NCBI RefSeq assembly: GCF_007830185.1
Contig: NZ_VLKZ01000008.1
Coordinates: 62,001-126,000 of the forward strand
Direction: 5' to 3'
DNA: 64,000 bases
From: Halalkalibacter nanhaiisediminis
GTDB lineage: Bacteria > Bacillota > Bacilli > Bacillales > Bacillaceae_D
The position numbers and the translations under genes were made by a program. This document shows positions 18,579-25,826 of this stretch, in pieces (position 1 is the stretch's first letter; the number at the start of each line of letters is the position of its first letter). Below the pieces are notes generated by a model. That model was not told the origin of the DNA. It did not search any database and saw only the letters and a program-made list of their open reading frames with translations.

Positions 18579-18592
18579 TGAAAACGCTTACA
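18579..18592. promoter_or_regulatory. cre (CcpA) consensus match upstream of the sigma-54 operon
   Basis: TGAAAACGCTTACA fits TGWAANCGNTNWCA at every defined position. It lies about 200 bases upstream of the -24 element, between the promoter and a long dyad, so CcpA could block activator looping. Confidence 0.65.
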
Positions 18593-18650
18593 TACTTTCT
18601 GCGGTTTTCTACTTCTTTTTTATAATTATTCACCTTGAATAGATCAAAGT

Positions 18651-18684
18651 GATTCCAAAAAGAATCGTGATTCTTTTTGGAATC
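18651..18684. repeat. 14-bp perfect dyad, candidate activator site
   Basis: GATTCCAAAAAGAA and TTCTTTTTGGAATC form perfect arms separated by 6 bases. No T-run follows on either side beyond those inside the arms, and a separate terminator lies nearby, so it does not look like a simple terminator. It is centred about 285 bases upstream of the minus-strand sigma-54 promoter. Confidence 0.5.
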
Positions 18685-18726
18685 AAGTCTCATTTTTGAT
18701 ATGATAATGACTTTGGCATGAAAAAC

Positions 18727-18758
18727 AAAAAGTCTCAATCGCTTGAAAGAGACTTTTT
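18727..18758. terminator. terminator of the sigma-54 activator gene
   Basis: AAAAAGTCTC / GAGACTTTTT stem, 32 bases after the stop of the regulator. Works in both directions. Confidence 0.8.
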
Positions 18759-18789
18759 GGAGCGTCATCATAACTAATAAAATTTCTAT

Positions 18790-20223
18790 TTACTTTATGG
18801 AAATCCCTAGCTTTTTCATTTTTTTCACTAGAGCTGATTGGCTAATTCCCAATATTTTCGCAGCTTTTCTAGTCGTTTTATGCTCACTGATACTGTCTTT
18901 TATAAGCCGTCTTTCAAGCTCAGCCACTATTTCCTTCAAACCTAAAGAAGTAAGCTTTTCTCCCTCATTTGCATTGTTCGTTTGTATGATAGTTTGAAAA
19001 ATACCGCTTGGAAAATCATCAACTGTTATTTCTTCCTCATCCGTAGTTACAGCTATTCTTTCAATCAAATTCTCCATTTCACGTATATTTCCTTGCCATT
19101 GATATTGCTCCATAAGATAGATAACCTCTGAATGGAATCTTTTTTTCAATTGATATTTTTCATTTACTTTATTTAAAAAATAGTACGCTAAAGGAGCGAT
19201 ATCGGCAACTCTCTCACGAAGAGGAGGAATATGAATCGGCACGATATTTAAACGATAATACAAATCTTCTCGAAATGTATTTTCTTGAACCATTTTTTTA
19301 AGGTCACGATTCGTAGCTGAAATGATACGAACATTTACTCTCTTTGCTTGCGATCCACCTATTCTCGTTACTTCAAACTCTTGTAAAACACGTAATAGTT
19401 TCACTTGAAGCTCTATTGGCACTTCGCCAATCTCATCGAGGAATATCGTTCCCCCATCTGCTTTCTCAAATAACCCAGCTTTGCCATTACGATCTGCCCC
19501 GGTAAAAGAACCTTTTTCATATCCAAATAGCTCAGATTCCAGAAGCTGTGGTGGTATTGCACCACAGTTTACTTTAATATAAGGTTTTTCCGACCTCTTA
19601 CTATTTAAATGAATCATGTTGGCAAATACTTCTTTGCCGACACCTGTTTCACCGAGTAAAATGACCGTTGAATCTACTTCACATATTTTTTTAACAATAG
19701 ATATCACTTCCATGATTTCTTTGCTTTGGGCAATGACTCCATCAAGTAAAAGCTTAATCTCTTCTTTACTCTTAAATTCATTTATTTTATCAAGAATTTG
19801 CTGTGTATATTTTTTAGTTTCATACAATTCTAGCTTGAGACGATTTAGCTCAGATAAATCCCGTAAATTTGTAACAACTTGTGTAATCTGTCCTTCATTG
19901 TCAAAAACCGGATTTCCTGTCACGAGAAATTCTTTATCCTGTATTTTTTGCATAATGGTCATCGCTTTCTTCTCTTTTAACACTTTAAGCGTGACTGATT
20001 CTGATACAATACCTTCTTTCACAACGTCATTCATATTCTTACCTATAAGCTCGTCTGCTGCTACACCTGTCAAACGAGTGTATGCTTCATTGACTTTCAA
20101 GCCATATCCTTGATGATCAGCTACATATATCCCGTCATAACTAGAGTCAATAATGGAGTCTAAGACCTTGTTCATTTGCCTAAGACGTTCTATTTCTTTT
20201 TCATTAGACGATATCGATCCCAT
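18790..20223 (-). CDS. sigma-54-dependent transcriptional activator with PAS domain
   Basis: A 477-residue enhancer-binding protein. The N-terminal PAS domain (about residues 15-125, IIDSSYDGIYVADHQGYGLKVN) probably senses a ligand. The AAA+ domain (about 160-390) has Walker A GETGVGKEVF, the sigma-54 contact loop GSFTGA, Walker B GGTIFLDEIGE and the arginine-finger region. The C-terminus is a Fis-type HTH (TRKAAKILGISQSALVKKMKKLG). The gene sits between two outward-reading operons that each start with a sigma-54 promoter, so it almost certainly activates both. There is no receiver domain, so control is by ligand rather than phosphorylation. RocR/BkdR-like proteins are the nearest named bacilli relatives by architecture. 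Confidence 0.93.
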   Translation of the reverse strand: MGSISSNEKEIERLRQMNKVLDSIIDSSYDGIYVADHQGYGLKVNEAYTRLTGVAADELIGKNMNDVVKEGIVSESVTLKVLKEKKAMTIMQKIQDKEFLVTGNPVFDNEGQITQVVTNLRDLSELNRLKLELYETKKYTQQILDKINEFKSKEEIKLLLDGVIAQSKEIMEVISIVKKICEVDSTVILLGETGVGKEVFANMIHLNSKRSEKPYIKVNCGAIPPQLLESELFGYEKGSFTGADRNGKAGLFEKADGGTIFLDEIGEVPIELQVKLLRVLQEFEVTRIGGSQAKRVNVRIISATNRDLKKMVQENTFREDLYYRLNIVPIHIPPLRERVADIAPLAYYFLNKVNEKYQLKKRFHSEVIYLMEQYQWQGNIREMENLIERIAVTTDEEEITVDDFPSGIFQTIIQTNNANEGEKLTSLGLKEIVAELERRLIKDSISEHKTTRKAAKILGISQSALVKKMKKLGISIK

Positions 20224-20322
20224 CCTTTAACCCCCTTACTCTAACAAATATACATAATTCATTTATACACTCCATCAACAAAGTTATATACGACATAGAA
20301 GCTTATTTAACCTGCATTATTT

Positions 20323-20375
20323 AAATAAACGAAAGCGATCTAGATAGAATAATTAACTACATCATTCGTTTATTT
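20323..20375. repeat. spaced 11-bp inverted repeat, candidate enhancer
   Basis: AAATAAACGAA at 20323-20333 and its exact reverse complement TTCGTTTATTT at 20365-20375, centres 42 bases apart (about four helical turns). It lies 67-119 bases upstream of the plus-strand -24 element, the usual place for a sigma-54 activator site. Confidence 0.45.
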
Positions 20376-20441
20376 TCTAGTAATGCTATAGTACCAAATG
20401 AATTTTCGTTATTTTTGTTCTTTTCTGAAAATAATGGTGTT

Positions 20442-20458
20442 TTGGCATGGATTTTGCA
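20442..20458 (+). promoter_or_regulatory. sigma-54 (-24/-12) promoter of the acyl-CoA dehydrogenase operon
   Basis: TTGGCAT-GGAT-TTTGCA has GG and GC elements with the required spacing (TGGCA...N5...TTGCA). The leader to the ATG at 20605 would be about 135 bases. Confidence 0.85.
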
Positions 20459-20604
20459 TGTATATTCATGTAGATTCCTTCTATGAAATGACCATTTTAT
20501 TCTTACTCCATTTAAGGGCGTACAGGTCATGATAAAGGAAATAATCTAGAAAAATAGTAATTCATTTTTAGTCTATTTATAAACATGATAAAGGAGATGA
20601 AAAC

Positions 20605-21798
20605 ATGTTTGATTTCAGTCCAACACCCGAACAAAAAGAAATAATCGAAAAAGCAAGCGCTTTTATGGAAGAATACGTTTATCCTAATGAAAAACATATG
20701 GTGCCCCATAGAGGTCTCCCAAATGACATCTTGAAACCCTTACAAGAAAAGGTGAAAGAAATCGGATTATGGGCAGGTCACCTGCCAACAGATGTTGGAG
20801 GTATGGGTAATGGCTTTCTCACATTAGGTCTTCTCTCAGAAGTGATCGGAAGAAGTCCAATTGCTCCTTATATTTTTGGATCAATGGCTCCAGATGCTGG
20901 AAATGGAGAAATATTAGTTCATGCTGCTACCCCCGAGCAAAAAGAAAAATATTTAATTCCTTTAGCTGATGGAGATATTCGATCATGCTTTGCGATGACA
21001 GAACCTGAAGTTTCAGGCTCGGATCCACGAACATTACAAGCAACTGCTGTTGAAGATGGAGATAGCTGGGTGATAAATGCTCATAAATGGTTTACAACAG
21101 GCGCAATCGGCTCATCATTTTCCATCGTAATGGCCGTGACAGACCCTGAAGAGCATCCTCATAAAAAGACGAGTCTATTTATTGTAGATAATGATAACCC
21201 CGGGTTTGAGATTGTCCGTGAAGTACCAGTCATTGGTGACCACTTTGCAGGTGGTCATTGTGAAGTGAGATATACGAATTGTCGAATTCCTAAAGAAAAC
21301 ATGCTAGGAAATCGCGGAGAAGGGTTTAAATTAGCGCAGCTTCGTCTCGGTCCAGGTAGGATCACACATGCTATGCGTTGGTTAGGCGTGTGTCACAGAA
21401 GCATGGAATTAATGATTGACTATGCATCAAAACGAGTCACGAGAGGAAAAACCCTCTCAGAATTTCAAAGTATTCAAAATTTCATTGCTGATTCTGCTGC
21501 TGAAATTCAAGCTGCTCGTTTAATGACCTTACAGGCTGCTTGGTTACTCGATCAAGGTAGTGAGGCACGTAAGGAAATTTCATTAATTAAATTCTTTGGT
21601 GCAAAGGTGCTACATGATGTCATCGATCGCGCGATTCAAGTACACGGAGCACTTGGAGTAACAGGTGATACACCTTTAGAAGGGTTTTACCGGGAAGCAA
21701 GAACAGCCCGTATTTATGATGGACCAGATGAAGTACACCGTTTCGTCGTAGCTCGCACACTGATTAAAGCATTTGAACGAGGAGAGGATTTATATTGA
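20605..21798 (+). CDS. acyl-CoA dehydrogenase
   Basis: A 397-residue FAD enzyme that introduces the 2,3 double bond into an acyl-CoA and passes electrons to ETF. Family segments are present: CFAMTEPEVSGSDP, IVGDHFAGGHCEVRYTNCRIPKENMLG, the FAD-contacting QVHGALGVTG and the C-terminal GPDEVHRFVVARTLI. It resembles the ACAD10/11-like bacterial group, and the next gene encodes the kinase-like domain that is fused to ACAD10 in animals. AAAGGAGATG precedes the ATG. It is the first gene of a three-gene unit driven by a sigma-54 promoter. Confidence 0.93.
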   Translation: MFDFSPTPEQKEIIEKASAFMEEYVYPNEKHMVPHRGLPNDILKPLQEKVKEIGLWAGHLPTDVGGMGNGFLTLGLLSEVIGRSPIAPYIFGSMAPDAGNGEILVHAATPEQKEKYLIPLADGDIRSCFAMTEPEVSGSDPRTLQATAVEDGDSWVINAHKWFTTGAIGSSFSIVMAVTDPEEHPHKKTSLFIVDNDNPGFEIVREVPVIGDHFAGGHCEVRYTNCRIPKENMLGNRGEGFKLAQLRLGPGRITHAMRWLGVCHRSMELMIDYASKRVTRGKTLSEFQSIQNFIADSAAEIQAARLMTLQAAWLLDQGSEARKEISLIKFFGAKVLHDVIDRAIQVHGALGVTGDTPLEGFYREARTARIYDGPDEVHRFVVARTLIKAFERGEDLY

Positions 21799-22853
21799 GT
21801 CACATTCGATTACAAGTGTCCCCACTCTCAAATGAAAAAATTCAATGGGATCTGATCGTAAAAAAGATTTCTGAACGTTTTCCAGAATTAAATACAACTG
21901 AACTATCAGTGAAACAATTTACTGCTGGATATTCAAATTTAACTTATTTACTGTCATTCCCTGACAAAGAAATGGTTCTCAGAAGACCTCCCTTTGGTTA
22001 CATCCCACCAAAGGCTCATGACATGGAGCGGGAATTTCGGATTTTAACGAAAATCCATCCTTATTTCCCACTTGCCCCAGAACCTTTTTTATATGTAGAC
22101 GACCCAGTAGTGACAGATAAACATTTTTATATTATGGAAAAAAAAGTCGGTATCGTTCTTGATGATGAGATACCGTCTGACATCCAAGACGAACAAAATT
22201 TTGGCTTAAAAGCTTCAACCGCATTAATTGATACGCTTGTGCAACTTCATCATATCGATATAAACAAATCGAATTTAATCGAGCTAGGCAAACCAGAAGG
22301 CTACCTGAAGCGACAAATCGAGGGCTGGATGAAGAGATACCAAAGTTCAAAAGTAGATGAACATCCACAGGTCGAACCACTCATGCGCTGGCTATCAGAG
22401 CAAATTCCCACCTCTCCAGCTGCGACAGTTGTGCACAATGATATGAAACTAAATAACATGATGCTCTCACGTGATGACTTAAGTAAAGCTGTAGCTGTCT
22501 TTGATTGGGAACTCTGCTCCATTGGTGATCCCCTTTCTGACTTAGCAGGTTCCATTGCGTATTGGACAGAGCCTGGCGACAAAGAAACGGGACTCACCTC
22601 TGTTACACATCTTGAAGGATTTTTATCGCGAGCAGAATTAATCGAACAATATGCGAAAAAGACTGGACGTGATGTTAGTAATATTGATTACTATCTTACG
22701 TTTGCATTCTTCAAAATTGCCGTTATCCTGCAACAGATCTACTACCGCTTTAAAAATGGTGAAATTGAAGACGATCGTTTCTCTCACCTTAATATCGGGA
22801 TTGAAAACTTAATCAATCAAGCAATAAAAGCAAAGAATCATCAACTTTTGTAA
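21795..22853 (+). CDS. phosphotransferase family protein (APH-like, ACAD10/11 N-terminal type)
   Basis: A 352-residue aminoglycoside-phosphotransferase-fold kinase. It shows the nucleotide loop QFTAGYSNLTYLLSF, the catalytic VVHNDMKLNNMM (HxDxxxxN) and the metal-binding VFDWELCSIGDPLSDLA. In animals this domain is fused to acyl-CoA dehydrogenase in ACAD10/ACAD11, which use it to phosphorylate 4-hydroxyacyl-CoAs. Here it is next to an acyl-CoA dehydrogenase with a 4-bp overlap (TTGA, TTG start), so a role in hydroxyacyl-CoA breakdown is a reasonable inference. Antibiotic resistance is unlikely. Confidence 0.87.
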   Translation: MSHIRLQVSPLSNEKIQWDLIVKKISERFPELNTTELSVKQFTAGYSNLTYLLSFPDKEMVLRRPPFGYIPPKAHDMEREFRILTKIHPYFPLAPEPFLYVDDPVVTDKHFYIMEKKVGIVLDDEIPSDIQDEQNFGLKASTALIDTLVQLHHIDINKSNLIELGKPEGYLKRQIEGWMKRYQSSKVDEHPQVEPLMRWLSEQIPTSPAATVVHNDMKLNNMMLSRDDLSKAVAVFDWELCSIGDPLSDLAGSIAYWTEPGDKETGLTSVTHLEGFLSRAELIEQYAKKTGRDVSNIDYYLTFAFFKIAVILQQIYYRFKNGEIEDDRFSHLNIGIENLINQAIKAKNHQLL

Positions 22854-22871
22854 TTAAAGGATGTCGCTCGT

Positions 22872-23600
22872 ATGAGAAGAGTACACGTCATTACTAAAAA
22901 AGAAGATATCGATCGTGCGAGGTTAAGAGATTGTACAGTGGTTGTCATCGACTCCCTTTTAGCTACTTCGACGATTTGTATGCTTTTAGAACACGGGGCT
23001 GCTTCCGTTATTCCAACAGAAACACTAGAAGAAGCGTATGAAATAAAAGCTGTATTTGGGGAAGAAAATTGTCTAATGGCTGGTGAAAGAAAAGGCTTTG
23101 AAATAGAAGGATTTCTACGACCTGACCCACTGGAATTAATCAAGATGGAGCTAAAGAATAAGCATGTTATCTTATCGACAACAAATGGAACGGTCGCTTT
23201 AAGACACTGTTCAAAAGGAAAAACGGTTTATGCTAGTTCGCTATTGAACTACAGAGCCACCTCTCAGAAACTACAGCAATACCACGACGATACATCTTTA
23301 CTTATCGTTTGTTCTGGTAATCATGGTCGATTTTCACTAGAAGACTTTTTAACGGCTGGTGCTGTTTTAGCACAATTATCAAAGAGCCCTCAGTGTTCAG
23401 AATGGGAGCTCTCTGATAGTGCCATAGCTGCCTTACGTTTATTTGAAAAAAGCTCTGAAGAGGAAATCCGACATCTCTTTCTCACTTCTGAAACAGGTCG
23501 ATTACTAACCAGTCTCGGTTACGAGCAAACGCTTCTATACCTTACTAAAAATTATCACTATAGCCACGTTCCTATTCTTCAAAACAATACCTTAACATAA
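22872..23600 (+). CDS. ComB-like 2-phosphosulfolactate phosphatase family protein, altered motifs
   Basis: A 242-residue protein of the ComB fold: VVVIDSLLATSTI, AGERKG and LSTTNGTVAL align with the family. ComB dephosphorylates 2-phosphosulfolactate in coenzyme M synthesis; bacillar relatives (YitC) are linked to spore sulfolactate. Two blocks depart from the pattern I remember: DVLRAT reads DSLLAT (Arg to Leu), and GFDxGNSP reads GFLRPDP. The catalytic activity may therefore be different or lost. It is 18 bases after the kinase-like gene and shares its transcript, so it may act on a phosphorylated acid made by that enzyme. A bidirectional terminator follows. Confidence 0.75.
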   Translation: MRRVHVITKKEDIDRARLRDCTVVVIDSLLATSTICMLLEHGAASVIPTETLEEAYEIKAVFGEENCLMAGERKGFEIEGFLRPDPLELIKMELKNKHVILSTTNGTVALRHCSKGKTVYASSLLNYRATSQKLQQYHDDTSLLIVCSGNHGRFSLEDFLTAGAVLAQLSKSPQCSEWELSDSAIAALRLFEKSSEEEIRHLFLTSETGRLLTSLGYEQTLLYLTKNYHYSHVPILQNNTLT

Positions 23601-23603
23601 TAA

Positions 23604-23631
23604 ATAGAGGCAGCCCGTAGACTGCCTCTAT
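23604..23631. terminator. bidirectional terminator
   Basis: ATAGAGGCAG / CTGCCTCTAT stem between convergent genes; T-runs on both sides are short. Confidence 0.7.
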
Positions 23632-23634
23632 CCT

Positions 23635-24297
23635 TTAATGCTGCATATTCTGGCCTGGGTTTGGCATTTGTGGTTGTCCAGTAAATGGGACAAAGCTCTG
23701 CGTCATTTGCATCATATCTTGAGGGGACAATTGTGGCACTTGATAATATTGATGCTTATTTTGATAAAGCGATATTTCGTACGCCATCTCAATGAAATTT
23801 GGAACATTATCGGCAAGTACACGTCTCACAACAGGATTCGTTACTTCGACTGATGTCATCGTAAGTAGGGATGCTGTCGATTTAATTAATCCAAGCATAT
23901 GCCCTGAGATGCCCTGATCTTTTATATCATTAATCGATTGATTTGGTTTTTTCGGTTGAGTCGGCTTTAAGCCATAGATAAAATCATTGCTTTGATTCAT
24001 TTTATAAAGGCCCGTTGAGCGTGAAGGCTTCGATCCTGTCGTGAAGCATTCACACGTAATATTGTACTGTTCCAAGATAAAAGCATATTGTCGATCTAAA
24101 ATAGCCAATAACTCTTGATCTTTCACATAAACACGAAACATCATATATTGATCCAACACATTGATCATTCCAGATAATACTTCGTGAAGATCAAAGACTT
24201 CATGCCCCCCATGACTCAATTGTTTAGGCATTTGATTGGATTGAACCATTTTGTTTTGCTGAACTTGTTGATTCATAGAAGTAGGTTGATTTTGCAT
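23635..24297 (-). CDS. spore coat protein, CotF family
   Basis: A 220-residue protein with a Gln/Asn/Met-rich N-terminus, a central coat-F-type helical region (DLHEVLSGMINVLDQYMMFRVYVKDQELLAILDRQ is contiguous helix-forming text) and a second helical part (GLIKSTASLLTMTSVEVTNPVVRRVL). The C-terminus is rich in Gln, Pro and Met. This is the layout of CotF-related coat proteins of bacilli. TTGGAGGTAA precedes the ATG. It is monocistronic. A sporulation promoter is expected upstream, but I could not fix one with confidence. Confidence 0.8.
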   Translation of the reverse strand: MQNQPTSMNQQVQQNKMVQSNQMPKQLSHGGHEVFDLHEVLSGMINVLDQYMMFRVYVKDQELLAILDRQYAFILEQYNITCECFTTGSKPSRSTGLYKMNQSNDFIYGLKPTQPKKPNQSINDIKDQGISGHMLGLIKSTASLLTMTSVEVTNPVVRRVLADNVPNFIEMAYEISLYQNKHQYYQVPQLSPQDMMQMTQSFVPFTGQPQMPNPGQNMQH

Positions 24298-24406
24298 TCA
24301 TTTACCTCCAAAGAAAGTATAGTAGTAACACCATTTAGTATGAACAAAAAGGTACTTTCTCTTTCATTTTTTCATTGGAAATAAATGCATCTTTTTAAAA
24401 AATCAA

Positions 24407-25429
24407 CTACTCAACCCACGTCAAATTAAAAATCGATTGAATATCAAACGGCTCATCAATTAATTCTAAACGATGATTTGCATCGGCCAGTTCTTGATAG
24501 AACGCAAAATCCTCCTCTGAAAATTCAGCTTCATAATGTTGATTTGCTAACGCTTTTTCCATTACTTCTGTTGCTGTCCACGTTTTTCCAGTCGATTTGA
24601 TTTCAGGAAGGTTAAAGGTTTCGGCAAGAACAGCTGCAGCTTCTTCTGGCTTTTCGTTAAGATATGCAACAGATGCAATATGTCCTTGTACGAACTTCTC
24701 TACTAAATCTGCATTTTCTTCTGCAAATGATTTACGAACAATCACAACAACAGCAGGCTCAGGAAGTTTTTCGACAACCTTTAATCCACGTAATTCTGCA
24801 AATGTCACGAATGGTTCCGCGGTAAGTGCTGCATCAATCGTTCCATTAGCCACCGCTTGCTCCATTAGTGGCATTTTCATATCCATTAGACTAACGTCAC
24901 TTTCAGTCAGCTCATTTTCTGGTAAGAAGAATCCGCGTAGTAAGATATCAGACCCTGTTCCCTTTCCTAAATTTCCAATCGTCTTTCCAGCTAAATCATT
25001 CGGTTCGGTTACTTGCGAATCTTCCTTCGTGATAAGTCCAAATTCTCCATCACCTACTTTAGAAATAACTTCGATCTCCGCACCTCTTGATGCCCAATTG
25101 ACAACAACTGGGATTCCCGTATAAGCAAAGTCTAACTCTCCCGCAGATAATGCTTTATTTAAATCAGGTCCATTTGCAAATTCATAGTATTCTGCCTCAA
25201 GCCCCTGTTCCTCCATCATTTTTTTCTTTTCTGCAATAATGGCTGGAGCCATAGCTAATATAGTTGGATAGCCAATTTTAATGACGTCTTGTTTTGGCTC
25301 CTGACCTGCTTCCTCTTTTGCTGTTTGATTTGTTGCTGACTGATTCGTTCCACAACCAGTCATAATCAGAGCTGCCACAGTAATGATGCTAAATAAAATA
25401 GCAAATCTCTTCTTAGTGAATGTAAACAT
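24407..25429 (-). CDS. SsuA/NMT1-like ABC substrate-binding lipoprotein under Fur-type control
   Basis: A 340-residue lipoprotein (lipobox LIMTGC) of the nitrate/sulfonate/taurine binding-protein superfamily, with IKIGYPTILAMAPAIIAEKKK, ALSAGELDFAYTG and NDLAGKTIGNLGKGTGSDILL. The ligand is unknown. The start at 25429 is chosen because AAGGGAGAG precedes the ATG; a longer reading to 25450 adds seven residues. No permease or ATPase gene is nearby. The promoter carries two excellent Fur boxes, which is unexpected for this superfamily and suggests an iron-related ligand or a substrate whose use depends on iron limitation. Confidence 0.85.
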   Translation of the reverse strand: MFTFTKKRFAILFSIITVAALIMTGCGTNQSATNQTAKEEAGQEPKQDVIKIGYPTILAMAPAIIAEKKKMMEEQGLEAEYYEFANGPDLNKALSAGELDFAYTGIPVVVNWASRGAEIEVISKVGDGEFGLITKEDSQVTEPNDLAGKTIGNLGKGTGSDILLRGFFLPENELTESDVSLMDMKMPLMEQAVANGTIDAALTAEPFVTFAELRGLKVVEKLPEPAVVVIVRKSFAEENADLVEKFVQGHIASVAYLNEKPEEAAAVLAETFNLPEIKSTGKTWTATEVMEKALANQHYEAEFSEEDFAFYQELADANHRLELIDEPFDIQSIFNLTWVE

Positions 25430-25582
25430 TATTCTCTCTCCCTTACTCATCGATGTATGATTTTTTGTTTTCCTTTAAACGCTCTTTCTTCATAAGAGGT
25501 CGGTTGTTTTTAAATATCCCGTATTGTCGTTATGTAAAAGAATATATTCTTAAAACAGTGGAAACAAAAATCAATTAATCTA

Positions 25583-25611
25583 ATACTAACGATAATAATT
25601 ATCATTGTCAA
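25583..25611 (-). promoter_or_regulatory. sigma-A promoter of the Fur-controlled lipoprotein
   Basis: Minus strand TTGACA-N17-TAGTAT. The first Fur box fills the spacer exactly, so Fur binding would exclude RNA polymerase. Confidence 0.8.
25590..25604. promoter_or_regulatory. Fur box 1
   Basis: CGATAATAATTATCA matches the Bacillus 7-1-7 Fur consensus TGATAATNATTATCA at 13 of 14 defined positions and lies between -35 and -10. Confidence 0.82.
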
Positions 25612-25619
25612 TTAAAAAT

Positions 25620-25634
25620 TGATAATGATTCTCA
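25620..25634. promoter_or_regulatory. Fur box 2
   Basis: TGATAATGATTCTCA matches the 7-1-7 Fur consensus at 13 of 14 defined positions. It is 30 bases from box 1, just upstream of the -35 hexamer. Confidence 0.75.
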
Positions 25635-25729
25635 TCTGATTAAATGTAAGCATCGATATAATATAAAACTTTTATGTTCCTATACTTAATGCTAAAAAAG
25701 CTGATTCTTTTTCTAACCAATCTCCACAC

Positions 25730-25772
25730 AAAAAAGCCGATTTATCCTAATAAAGCAAGGACAATCGACTTT
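25730..25772 (-). terminator. terminator of ppc
   Basis: Minus strand AAAGTCGATT / AATCGGCTTT stem (one G-U) followed by T6, 55 bases after the ppc stop. Confidence 0.75.
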
Positions 25773-25826
25773 CATGTTTGTAAAAAACTTCTCTCTTTTA
25801 TTCCGTTTTATAGAAACAAAATATTA

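Noticed and set aside
24298-24400. Sporulation promoter (sigma-E/K) before the CotF-like gene
   Set aside because: CATACTAAA near 24337 is suggestive but no -35 with correct spacing was found.
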